Of a DNA stretch of 58,320 nt, positions 22,775-30,349 are shown piece after piece. The first letter of the stretch is position 1. Every line of letters starts with the position of its first letter. A program made the position numbers and the translations under genes. Source of the DNA: an uncultured Oscillospiraceae bacterium. GTDB lineage: Bacteria > Bacillota > Clostridia > Oscillospirales > Oscillospiraceae. The notes beneath the pieces are model-generated. The model saw only the letters and a list, made by a program, of their open reading frames with translations, ran no database searches and was not told the origin of the DNA. The DNA lies in contig CAJUQS010000034.1 of NCBI GenBank assembly GCA_910588365.1, positions 1 through 58,320 on the forward strand. The letters are read 5' to 3'.

Positions 22775-24117
22775 GATCTGCCCTCCACGTTCAGCTCCTG
22801 AATGAACACGCCTCCCGCCCAGCTGGTGGAGGCGGAGGTGTTGGGATAACCGGATGAAATGCGCTGGTAGCCGGGCAGTCCCAGCCCCCGGCCCTCTCCC
22901 TTGGTGGAGAAGCCCTCCTCCCAGATTCTGTCCGGGTCAATGGTCCCGGCGTAGGGGTTGGACACCCGCAGGGACAGCGTGCCCCCCTGGGCCAGCAGGA
23001 CGATCTCCACCCAGGGCATTTCCGTTTCCAGAGCGGCCTCGGCGGCGTTGTCCAGCAGAATGCCCAGACAGCGGACAAAATCCCAGGGATCCATCTCCAC
23101 CCGCTCCACGGGATAGAGCACCTCCAAGCGGCAGTCAATGCCCCGCTCTCCCATGCCCGCCAGCTTGGACAGCAGGAGGCTCCTCACCTGCGGGATGCGC
23201 AGGTTGCCGATCTGGGTGGACGCCTGTATTTTCTCCCCAATGGACCGGTCAAAGCCCGCGTCCAGATCCGACAGGGCGGCGCACAGGGCGTCCAGCTCTC
23301 CCTCGCCCGCCTGCTGGGACAGCCCCGACAGCAGGTTCTTGTAGTCATGGCGGAAGGCGCGCACCTCCTGGCGGATGGCCTCCAGGTCCTGTTCATAGAG
23401 CTGCTGCTGGGCGATCACATCCCGAAGGGCCTCCGCCTTCCACACAGCGTCCAGCCGTTGGGCAATGTAGACCGTCAGTCCAGCCACCAGCACCGCCAGC
23501 GCCAGGACCAGCATGTAATAGTGGAGCAGATACACTGGCTGAATCCCCTTCTGCAGTTGGAGGAACAGCTCCATGATGTTCAGCGCGGCAAAGAGGAGCA
23601 GGGCGGTCCGGCGCTGGCCGGCGCCGGACCCCAGCAGCAGCCGGAACCAATAGCCGAAGCGCAGACGGTACAGCAGGGCGGCGCTGCCCAGTACCACGGA
23701 AAAATAGATGGCCGTCACTGCCGCGAACTGATATGCGCTGTCCGTGAGGAACCTTTCAAACAGCATCCGGGACAGGCTGGATGCCGCCACCTGGAACACA
23801 CCCGCCATGCAGACAGCCGCGAAGGCCTGCCAGCCCCCAATCCCCCACGCCCATCTCACCCACAGCGTACACGCTGTCAGGATGACCATGGAACTGATAC
23901 CGTGCCAAAGGGGAGACACACCGACGGCCAGATACAGGGGATGGCACACACTGGAGACTGCCAGGGGGGAGAGCAGCAGGGCGGGCAGCTTTTTCAGCCG
24001 GTTCCATCTCCGCTCATCCATAACAGCGAACAGGTAGACCGCCAGGGCGGCGTGGGCGACGAGGGTCTCCCTGAACATGCCCATAAACAGCAGCAGGATA
24101 TTCATATATGTGGGCAC
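22771..24117 (-). CDS. GHKL sensor histidine kinase (AgrC-like)
   Basis: A 448-aa membrane kinase. About six hydrophobic helices fill residues 1-215 with no large extracellular domain, as in AgrC peptide sensors. The dimerisation region has AIRQEVRAFRHDYKNLLSGL with the phospho-His in RHDYKN, and the GHKL ATPase domain has LGILLDNAAEAAL and GRGLGLPGYQRI. I chose the GTG at 24117 because GGAGG lies about 6 nt before it, with an ATG four codons later. It is coupled to the LytTR regulator. No agrB or agrD-like gene is adjacent, so its ligand is not encoded next to it. Confidence 0.9.
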   Translation of the reverse strand: MPTYMNILLLFMGMFRETLVAHAALAVYLFAVMDERRWNRLKKLPALLLSPLAVSSVCHPLYLAVGVSPLWHGISSMVILTACTLWVRWAWGIGGWQAFAAVCMAGVFQVAASSLSRMLFERFLTDSAYQFAAVTAIYFSVVLGSAALLYRLRFGYWFRLLLGSGAGQRRTALLLFAALNIMELFLQLQKGIQPVYLLHYYMLVLALAVLVAGLTVYIAQRLDAVWKAEALRDVIAQQQLYEQDLEAIRQEVRAFRHDYKNLLSGLSQQAGEGELDALCAALSDLDAGFDRSIGEKIQASTQIGNLRIPQVRSLLLSKLAGMGERGIDCRLEVLYPVERVEMDPWDFVRCLGILLDNAAEAALETEMPWVEIVLLAQGGTLSLRVSNPYAGTIDPDRIWEEGFSTKGEGRGLGLPGYQRISSGYPNTSASTSWAGGVFIQELNVEGRS

Positions 24118-24220
24118 GGCGGCACCTCCTTCCTGCGGGATATCATACCACAAGAGGGAGGTTTTGTCCACGGACGGACCGGGACTCATCCGGCGGGACA
24201 GGGCGAAAACCACGCAAAAA

Positions 24221-24249
24221 GACGGCGCGGCTTAAATAGCCGCGCCGTC
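24221..24249 (-). terminator. Terminator of degV, displaced by a MITE
   Basis: The perfect palindrome GACGGCGCGGCT / AGCCGCGCCGTC is followed on the minus strand by TTTTT. It is separated from the degV stop by the 240-bp element at 24267-24506, which suggests that the element inserted between the gene and its terminator. Confidence 0.75.
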
Positions 24250-24266
24250 CTGGCACAGATAATCTT

Positions 24267-24506
24267 AGAACCTGTATTCATAACCGCGGGATGCCGGATG
24301 GACGAGGATTTTTCTCGTCAGACAAGGAGATTTTCCGCAGCAATCCATATCGTGCAATGACCCCATCGAGGGGTCATGCACGATTATTCTGCACAGGCGC
24401 TCGATGCGCCTGTTGCAGAATCCTGACGGATTGCAAGGGAAAGCGACGCAGTATGGCGGGAAAAAGACTGGCCAGACAGCGTTCAACGGTTGTGAATACA
24501 GGTTCT
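24267..24506. repeat. MITE-like element, AGAACCTGTATT family (copy 2)
   Basis: Terminal inverted repeats of 20 bp with one mismatch: AGAACCTGTATTCATAACCG at 24267-24286 and CGGTTGTGAATACAGGTTCT at 24487-24506. The interior has further palindromes (GCATGACCCC.., CAGGCGCTCGATGCGCCTG) and no transposase frame. The right end touches the degV stop codon. It shares both ends and the GGCGGGAAAAAGACTGGCC block with 7893-8068. Excision or mobility would need a transposase elsewhere in the genome. Confidence 0.8.
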
Positions 24507-25339
24507 TAATAGGCCGCCACGATGCCCCCGTCCTCGGCGTAGACCGTGGCAATGCCGCCGGCGGCGGTGATCAGGATCTCCCCGAACCGGCACCGCTTCT
24601 GAACCAGCTCCCGGACGTGCTCCGCCCGCTCCGGGCAGTTGCAGTGGGTGATGATCAGCCTGCGTCCCACGTGATCCGCGTCCTCCGCCATGCGGGAGAC
24701 CATCCGCGCCAGGGTCTGGCGGATGGAGAGGCCCTGGCCCAGCTTCTCGATCTCCCCCTCCCGGGTGGCGCCGCACAGCAGCTTCACCCGCAGCGCCCCG
24801 GTAATCAGGGACTGCATCTTGGTCAGCCGCCCGTTTTTGCGCAGATTGTCCAGATTCTCCAGGACAAAGAGGGTCTTCATCCGGCTGATATAGGCCTCCA
24901 CCCGCTCCACCACCTGGTCAAAGGACATGCCGCCGCCCGCCAGCTCCATGACCAGCAGGGCGATCTGGGCCTGGCCGGAGACGGCGGAGCGGGAGTTGAA
25001 CACGTGGACGCTCCCCGTGCCGCCCTCCTCCTCGTAGATGGCCTTCGCCTGCATGGCGGCGTTGTAGGACCCGGAGAGGAGGGCGGAGAGGGTGACCACG
25101 TAGTTGTCCGCCCCGTCGGAAAACTGGTCCAGATAGGTGGAGGGGGCGGGACACGCGGTCTTCGGCGCGTCCGGCCATGCCCGCATTTTTTGCAGCAGCT
25201 CCTTCTGGCGGAAGGTGCTGTCATCTATTACGGTCTCCGGACCCACCTGGATACTCAGCGGCACTTTCCGGACGCAGGGATCCGCCCACGTCTGGGCGGG
25301 CAGGTCAGTACAGCTGTCACAGATCAATCTATACGTCAT
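24506..25339 (-). CDS. DegV-family fatty-acid-binding protein
   Basis: A 277-aa DegV protein; characterised members (FakB) bind a fatty acid for the kinase FakA. It has YRLICDSCTDLP at the start, CPAPSTYLDQF, TLSALLSGSYNAAMQA (the conserved S-x-L-S-G-x-Y/F motif contacting the carboxylate), SRSAVSGQAQIALL and RKNGRLTKMQSLITG. The length is typical. No FakA-like gene is adjacent, as is usual for the several DegV paralogues in Clostridia. The stop codon coincides with the edge of a MITE-like element, so the original 3' junction may have been rebuilt by the insertion. Confidence 0.9.
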   Translation of the reverse strand: MTYRLICDSCTDLPAQTWADPCVRKVPLSIQVGPETVIDDSTFRQKELLQKMRAWPDAPKTACPAPSTYLDQFSDGADNYVVTLSALLSGSYNAAMQAKAIYEEEGGTGSVHVFNSRSAVSGQAQIALLVMELAGGGMSFDQVVERVEAYISRMKTLFVLENLDNLRKNGRLTKMQSLITGALRVKLLCGATREGEIEKLGQGLSIRQTLARMVSRMAEDADHVGRRLIITHCNCPERAEHVRELVQKRCRFGEILITAAGGIATVYAEDGGIVAAY

Positions 25340-25465
25340 TTCAAAAACCGCCTAAAGTAATATGATAAATTAGATTATATCGTATTTCGTAAAAATGTCA
25401 AGATGCTGCGCGGATTTTTCCATGATTTGACCAGACGCCCCCGCCGGCGTTTTGACAAACAGGCT

Positions 25466-26521
25466 CTAAGGCGCGAGCAGGAGCAGCCGCTCAGGCGGGA
25501 CGGACACCCACAGCCGCCCCCGGTCCGGCAGGGCGGCCCAGGCCTCCCTGTCCAGCTCCATGCGCAGAAGGGGGCCCTCCGAGCCCGGGATCCGCAGGTC
25601 CGCCAGTACGGCGGACACGTCCTCCGTCACCCGGACAGTCTCGCAGGGAAAGGCGTTGACCTCTCCCGCCGCCGCCGGCCGGACGTGGCAGGCCCGGATG
25701 CCCAGGACCGCCGCGCCCTCCCGCCAGGGGCCGGCACAGCGCAGGGTCAGATGCCAGTCCGGGACGGACACCAGATCCGGCTCCGGGCCAGGCCGGATTG
25801 GCACATAGTTTTCGCACCCGGAGAGCCGGGCGGCGCTGACCGTGCGCGGGCACTCCATCAGCTCACGAACCGTGGAGGCCGGGGCGGACCGGCCGCTGTC
25901 CAGGACGCAGACCTGCCGGCAGTTCCGGCACACCTCCCCCCGGTCGTGGCTGACCCACACCACCGGGCCCGGAAACCGGGCCAGCACGTCCGCCAAATCC
26001 GCCTCCAGCTGCCACTTCAGGTGGCTGTCCAGGGCGGAGAAGGGCTCGTCCAGCAGGATGGCCCGGGGCTCCGAGGCCAGAATCCGGGCCAGGGCCGCGC
26101 GCTGCTGCTGGCCGCCGGAGAGCTGGCGGGGACGGCGGCCCTCCAGTCCCTCCAGCCGCAGCATACGCACCAGCTCCGCCGTCCGCTCCCGCCGCCGGGA
26201 CTCCTCCGCGCGGCCCAGGCAGACGGCGATGTTCTGCTCCACCGTCATGTTGGGAAACAGGGCGTACTGCTGAAAGAGGTACCCCACCCGCCGCCGCTGG
26301 GGCGGCAGGTCGATGTGACGGCCGCTGTCAAAGAGGACCTCGCCGTCCAGCTCTATGCGCCCCCAGTCCGGCCGCCGGATGCCGGCCACGCACTGGAGGG
26401 TCATGCTCTTGCCGCAGCCGGAGGCCCCCAGCAGCGCCAGGGGCTCCCCGTCCCGGGCAGTGAAGTCCACCTCCAGCCGGAAGCCCTCCAGCCGCTTTTT
26501 GATCTGTACCGTCAGCGCCAC
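25466..26521 (-). CDS. modC: Molybdate ABC transporter ATP-binding protein
   Basis: A 351-aa ATPase driving molybdate (or tungstate) import. It has Walker A (LLGASGCGKSMTLQC), the Q-loop in YLFQQYALFPNM, signature LSGGQQQRAALAR, Walker B AILLDEPFSALD and the switch His in VWVSHDRGEV. The C-terminal about 110 residues (from VSVPDWHLTLRC) form a TOBE/MOP-like oxyanion-sensing domain. Its start overlaps the end of modB by 10 nt, so translation is coupled. It is the last gene of the unit molybdopterin-binding protein-modA-modB-modC. Confidence 0.93.
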   Translation of the reverse strand: MALTVQIKKRLEGFRLEVDFTARDGEPLALLGASGCGKSMTLQCVAGIRRPDWGRIELDGEVLFDSGRHIDLPPQRRRVGYLFQQYALFPNMTVEQNIAVCLGRAEESRRRERTAELVRMLRLEGLEGRRPRQLSGGQQQRAALARILASEPRAILLDEPFSALDSHLKWQLEADLADVLARFPGPVVWVSHDRGEVCRNCRQVCVLDSGRSAPASTVRELMECPRTVSAARLSGCENYVPIRPGPEPDLVSVPDWHLTLRCAGPWREGAAVLGIRACHVRPAAAGEVNAFPCETVRVTEDVSAVLADLRIPGSEGPLLRMELDREAWAALPDRGRLWVSVPPERLLLLAP

Positions 26522-27192
26522 CGGCTCCGCCTCCCCTCCCGCTCTCTCCGCTCCAGCAGGTTCACCGCCAGCAGCACTGCCGCCGAGATGGCCAGATTCA
26601 CCAGCACCCAGCGCAGGGCCAGCCCGTCCTCCCCCGTGCGCCAGAGCTGGTAGACCGTGGTGGAGACGGTGGCCGTCCGGCCAGGGGTGTACCCGCAGAT
26701 CATGCTCGTCGCCCCGTACTCCCCCAGGGCCCGAGCGAAGGCCAGCACCGTTCCCGCCAGAATGCCCTGGCGGCAGGCGGGCATCCGGATCCGCCAGAAG
26801 ATGAACCGATTGCTCAATCCCAGGGTCTGCCCCGCCTGGGCCAGCGTCTCGTCAAAGGACTCGAACGCCCCGCGGGCCGTGCGGTACATCAGGGGGAAGA
26901 TGACCACCGCCGTGGCGAAAATCCCGGACCACCAGGTCATGGTCAGCCGCACGCTGAAGCGCTCCAGCACCCAGGCCCCCACGGGCCGCCGGGGTCCCAG
27001 CGCCAGCAGCAGCAGGTATCCCACCACCGTGGGCGGCAGAACCAGGGGCAGCGTCAGCACCGCGTCCAGCAGGCCCTTCACCGCCCGGGGCGCTCTGGCG
27101 GTATAGTAGGCCGCCCAGATGCCCAGAAAGAACACCGCCGCCGTGGAGATGGCGGCAATGCGCAGCGAGTTGTACAGCGGATACCAGTCCAT
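26512..27192 (-). CDS. modB: Molybdate ABC transporter permease
   Basis: A 226-aa permease with about five transmembrane helices. It starts MDWYPLYNSLRIAAISTAAV and carries TLPLVLPPTVVGYLLLLALG, typical of ModB, and the EAA-loop AQAGQTLGLSNRFIFWRIRM followed by RALGEYGATSMI. I chose ATG 27192 because GGAGGG lies about 5 nt before it. It sits between modA (72-bp gap containing a hairpin) and modC (10-nt overlap). Confidence 0.94.
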   Translation of the reverse strand: MDWYPLYNSLRIAAISTAAVFFLGIWAAYYTARAPRAVKGLLDAVLTLPLVLPPTVVGYLLLLALGPRRPVGAWVLERFSVRLTMTWWSGIFATAVVIFPLMYRTARGAFESFDETLAQAGQTLGLSNRFIFWRIRMPACRQGILAGTVLAFARALGEYGATSMICGYTPGRTATVSTTVYQLWRTGEDGLALRWVLVNLAISAAVLLAVNLLERREREGRRSRWR

Positions 27193-27219
27193 CGCGTCCC
27201 TCCTCATTCAGAACGGATA

Positions 27220-27244
27220 CCGGACGGGGGCGCGTCCCGTCCGG
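27220..27244 (-). promoter_or_regulatory. Hairpin in the modA-modB gap
   Basis: CCGGACGGG / CCCGTCCGG with a 7-nt loop, immediately downstream of modA and not followed by a T-run. It probably stabilises modA mRNA or partly attenuates modBC, as is common after binding-protein genes. Confidence 0.55.
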
Positions 27245-27264
27245 CATTCCGTCGTCTCTATTCG

Positions 27265-28083
27265 TTAGCCCAGGGGCGTGAATCCCACCCGCTCCAGCAC
27301 CCGGCCCGCCTCCGCGGAGCGCAGATAGCGGAAGAAATCCTCCGCCGCCTCCCGGTGCCTGCTGCCCTTCAAAATGGCGGCGGGATAGATGACCCGGCCG
27401 CACATGGCCTCAGTGGCGGTGTCCACCACCGTGAGCCCGGCGGAGAAGGCGTCGGTGGCGTAGATGACGCCGCAGTCCACGATGCCCTCGGTAATCTGGG
27501 TGGTGACCTCCTTGACGTTGGAGCCGCAGGTGACGGTCCCGGAGGCCGCCAGCGCGTCCTCGTCCAGCCCGAAGCAGTTCAGGATCTTCTGGGTGTACTG
27601 CCCCACGGGCACGTCGCTGTTGCCCATGGCCATCAGCACCGTCCCCGCCTCCAGCGCGGACTTCAGATCGCTATAGCTGCTGATGCCGCCGGGATTCCCA
27701 TCGGGCACCGCCAGAGCCACCTTGTTTTCCAGCAGATCAACCCGGCTTCCCTCCAGAACGAAATCCAACCCATCCGTGTTCACGGCGGCGTCCAGCTGGT
27801 CCATCTGCTTCTGCCCGGCGGAGATGAAGATGTCGCAGTCCGCGCCCTCCTGGATCTGGGTCTTGAGAGTACCGGAGGAGTCGAAGTTAAAGACAATGCT
27901 CACGTCCTGATGCCGGGCCGTGTAGTCCGCGCCAATCTCCTCCAGCGTCTCCTGCATGGAGGCGGCGGCAAAGACAACCAGCTCCGTCCGCTCTGTCTTT
28001 CTGCCAGCTCCGCCAAAGGATGACAGCGTCAGCACCAGCAGAACAGCCAGTGCCAGAAACGCCCCATATTTTACCATTCGCAT
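27265..28083 (-). CDS. modA: Molybdate ABC transporter substrate-binding protein
   Basis: A 272-aa extracytoplasmic binding protein. The mature part begins ELVVFAAASMQETLEEIG, the typical ModA opening, with FNFDSSGTLKTQIQEGADCD and FISAGQKQMDQL, then GIVDCGVIYATDA and the end AEDFFRYLRSAEAGRVLERV. The signal segment (YGAFLALAVLLVLTLSSFGG) lacks the lipobox Cys expected for a Gram-positive binding protein, so it may be held by an uncleaved signal anchor or released. The start at 28083 has AAAGGAG 7 nt upstream. It is part of the mod operon. Confidence 0.93.
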   Translation of the reverse strand: MRMVKYGAFLALAVLLVLTLSSFGGAGRKTERTELVVFAAASMQETLEEIGADYTARHQDVSIVFNFDSSGTLKTQIQEGADCDIFISAGQKQMDQLDAAVNTDGLDFVLEGSRVDLLENKVALAVPDGNPGGISSYSDLKSALEAGTVLMAMGNSDVPVGQYTQKILNCFGLDEDALAASGTVTCGSNVKEVTTQITEGIVDCGVIYATDAFSAGLTVVDTATEAMCGRVIYPAAILKGSRHREAAEDFFRYLRSAEAGRVLERVGFTPLG

Positions 28084-28121
28084 CGTTGTTCTCCTTTCCG
28101 TATCACGCTCCCCGACAGTAT

Positions 28122-28159
28122 CTGCGTTCCGCCCCGGCGTATACCGGGACAGAGCGCAG
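28122..28159 (-). promoter_or_regulatory. Hairpin upstream of modA
   Basis: CTGCG...CGCAG enclosing GCCCCGG/CCGGGAC, between the molybdopterin-binding gene and modA. No promoter is evident in the gap, so this is probably an intercistronic processing or attenuation hairpin. Confidence 0.4.
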
Positions 28160-28205
28160 TTCTGCCGGAAATTCTGTCCGCTTCCTTCTCCGGGAGGGAG
28201 CGGCG

Positions 28206-29225
28206 CTATTTCCCGAATCCGCAGTTGGGATAGGTGCACCGCTCGCATCCCAGGCAGAGCCCGCCCTCGCCCAGGGCGGCGATCTCCTCCTGCGTCACCG
28301 GCACGCCGGCGGCGATACGGGGGAGGATTATGTCGAAAATCGTGGTTTTGGCGTACATCACGCACCCGGGCAGCCCCATGACCGGCGTCCCGTCCCCATA
28401 GTACCCCAGCAGGAACATGGCTCCGGGCAGGGCGGGCGCGCCGTAGGTGACAATCTCCGCGCCGCTGCGCCGGATGGCGGCGGGGGTGCTGTCGTCCGGG
28501 TCCACGCTCATGCCGCCGGTGCAGATCACCAGATCCACACCCGCCGCCCGCACGTCCGCGATGGCGGCGGCCACGTTTTCCGCCCCGTCGCCCACCACCC
28601 GGTGCTCCGTCATGGCGATGCCGAAGGCGGAGAGCTTGCGTTCCACCACCGGGGTGAAGGCGTCCTCAATGAGCCCCTTGGCCACCTCGCTGCCGGTGGT
28701 GATGACGCCGGCTGTCCGCAGCTTCCAAGGCAGCAGCTCCAGCAGGGGCCGGCCTCCGCCGATGGCCTCCGCCCGGAGCAGCTTCTCCTCCTCAATGACC
28801 AGGGGGATGACCCGGGTGCCGCAGAGCTTGTCGCCCCGGCGGACCGCCGTGCTGCCGTGGCGCGTGGCGATCATGGCGTCGCCCAGCAGGTTGATCTCCC
28901 GCAACCGCTTGCCGTCCACACGGAACAGGCCGTCTATGGCGGCGGTGAGCTCCAGCTTGCCCTCCTTCACCTGGCTGCGGACCATGTGCTCGTTCTCGCA
29001 CAGCGCGCACAGGCGCTCCGCGCCCTCGTTTTCGTGGACCATGCCCGGAACCATCTCCCACACGTAGAGGTTTTCCTTGCCCATGGACAGAAGCACCGGG
29101 ATGTCCTCCTCCCGGACCACGTGGCCTTTGCGGAACCGGGCGTCCTTGTACTGTCCGGGGATGATCTGGGTCATGTCGTGACAGAGGACGTGCCCCACCG
29201 CGTCCTGTGTGCGAATCTGTTTCAT
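28206..29225 (-). CDS. Molybdopterin-binding (MoeA/MoaB-domain) protein
   Basis: A 339-aa protein with a MoCF-type molybdopterin-binding domain in its C-terminal half: TAGVITTGSEVAKG, VVGDGAENVAAAIADV, DLVICTGGMSVDPDDSTPAA and VMGLPGCVMYAKTT. The N-terminal half (TQDAVGHVLCHDMTQIIPG) resembles the start of MoeA-like proteins but is not full MoeA. The end is Cys-rich (CLGCERCTYPNCGFGK), as for a small metal site. It heads the mod operon and lies in a region with selenium genes, so a role in assembling a molybdenum hydroxylase cofactor is plausible. The start at 29225 has GGAG 5 nt upstream. Confidence 0.85.
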   Translation of the reverse strand: MKQIRTQDAVGHVLCHDMTQIIPGQYKDARFRKGHVVREEDIPVLLSMGKENLYVWEMVPGMVHENEGAERLCALCENEHMVRSQVKEGKLELTAAIDGLFRVDGKRLREINLLGDAMIATRHGSTAVRRGDKLCGTRVIPLVIEEEKLLRAEAIGGGRPLLELLPWKLRTAGVITTGSEVAKGLIEDAFTPVVERKLSAFGIAMTEHRVVGDGAENVAAAIADVRAAGVDLVICTGGMSVDPDDSTPAAIRRSGAEIVTYGAPALPGAMFLLGYYGDGTPVMGLPGCVMYAKTTIFDIILPRIAAGVPVTQEEIAALGEGGLCLGCERCTYPNCGFGK

Positions 29226-29256
29226 CGGTTCTCCGCCTCTCCAGGTATTTTCATTG

Positions 29257-29333
29257 GTCCCGCCCGCCCAGCGGTATCCATTATTCTTTTTTGAGAATAA
29301 CGATATCCGAAAAAAGAGCCGCTGGCGGCGGAC
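29257..29333 (-). promoter_or_regulatory. Structured 5' leader of the molybdopterin/mod operon
   Basis: In the transcript, GUCCGCCGCCAGCGG (from 29333 to 29319) can pair with CCGCUGG-GCGG-GCGGGAC (from 29274 to 29257), enclosing a second helix UUAUUCU / AGAAUAA (29281-29300). The nested stem-loop covers about 77 nt of a leader of about 130 nt. The inner palindrome in DNA, with the TATCG..ATGGAT surroundings, also resembles a ModE-like operator. It could be a Moco-sensing RNA or an operator; I cannot match it to a known riboswitch consensus. Confidence 0.5.
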
Positions 29334-29360
29334 TGTTCTCCTTATATCAGCTTGTTTTAG

Positions 29361-29389
29361 ATTATAGCAGGCGGCGCCCGCTTTTGCAA
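29361..29389 (-). promoter_or_regulatory. Promoter of the molybdopterin/mod operon
   Basis: TTGCAA (29384-29389), 17 bp, TATAAT (29361-29366) on the minus strand, predicting an untranslated leader of about 130 nt. Confidence 0.75.
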
Positions 29390-29586
29390 GCATTGCTGTT
29401 CGGTATAACCGAAAATATAGTCGGTATTGACGAAATACGTGAAAATTGGGTTTAAAACGGACTCCGGCAGCGGGGAGAGAACCGGTTACAGCGGTTTGGG
29501 CGGAAGGAAAGGCCGCCCAAGCACTGTACAGCCCGCCTGTATTCTGCTATAATACACAGAAACGGAGGACTACAGGGGGGACGTTT

Positions 29587-30192
29587 ATGTCGAAACACAC
29601 CAGTCCATATGAGGTATACGCCAAGTGTATGCTGGAGGCGATGTACGGAGAGCGGTATGGGACCCTTCTCCTGCGGGACAAGCCGGATCTCCAGACGCCG
29701 GATGGCGCGTCCGGCGTTGAGGTCATGTCTGTGAACGGCGAGGTGTTTGAGCGCCTTGTGACAGAGATCGCAATGGGCAGGCAGTATCAGGTCCCGTCGG
29801 ACAAGGTGCTGGAGCTGTGCGCGAAATGCGGTATAGAGTACCATTCCTGGCAGACCTATGTCATCAAGCCCCTCCCTGCCGCCGGCTTTATTGAGCCATT
29901 TCGCATCAAATTGAAGAAGCTGAACGCCGGATACGCGTTTCTGGGACACTACGACCTGTTTCTCTATTCCGACCGGCACACCCTGGACGAGTACGAATTG
30001 GAGCCGCTGCTGGAGACGCTGTGCGATGAGAACAGGGCGCCGATCTCCTACCATTATGTCTATATTGATGCCGACGGAAAGCTGGTGTGCTTTGACCTGG
30101 CGCACTGTACCTTCGAGGTCCGTTCTACAGCCGGTGTGCGGGAAAAGCTGCTGGCCGGTTCCGCGGAAAAAAGCCTGCCAGACGGCGTTTGA
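29587..30192 (+). CDS. Hypothetical protein, PD-(D/E)XK-like
   Basis: A 201-aa soluble protein. The segment LLRDKPDLQTPDGASGVEVM is reminiscent of the Asp...Glu-x-hydrophobic core of PD-(D/E)XK nuclease-fold proteins (P-D-L-Q then G-V-E-V), common in uncharacterised Firmicute proteins. The rest (KKLNAGYAFLGHYDLFLYSD, ISYHYVYIDADGKLVCFDL) alternates strands and helices. No lysine follows the Glu at the usual spacing (EVMS), so a nuclease activity is not assured. The start at 29587 has GGGGGG 7 nt upstream. It is divergent from the mod operon. Confidence 0.6.
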   Translation: MSKHTSPYEVYAKCMLEAMYGERYGTLLLRDKPDLQTPDGASGVEVMSVNGEVFERLVTEIAMGRQYQVPSDKVLELCAKCGIEYHSWQTYVIKPLPAAGFIEPFRIKLKKLNAGYAFLGHYDLFLYSDRHTLDEYELEPLLETLCDENRAPISYHYVYIDADGKLVCFDLAHCTFEVRSTAGVREKLLAGSAEKSLPDGV

Positions 30193-30349
30193 GGCTCTGA
30201 ACGTGATACAAAGCCGGGCGGGCGCGTATAAAGACGGCGTTAAGAACGCAAAAACGCTGTACATCCGGCCGGAAATCCTGTACAATGGAAGGCAGTAAGA
30301 CGATTGAACATGGAGACATCCGCTTTTTCGGATGGGAAAGGAGCCAGCG

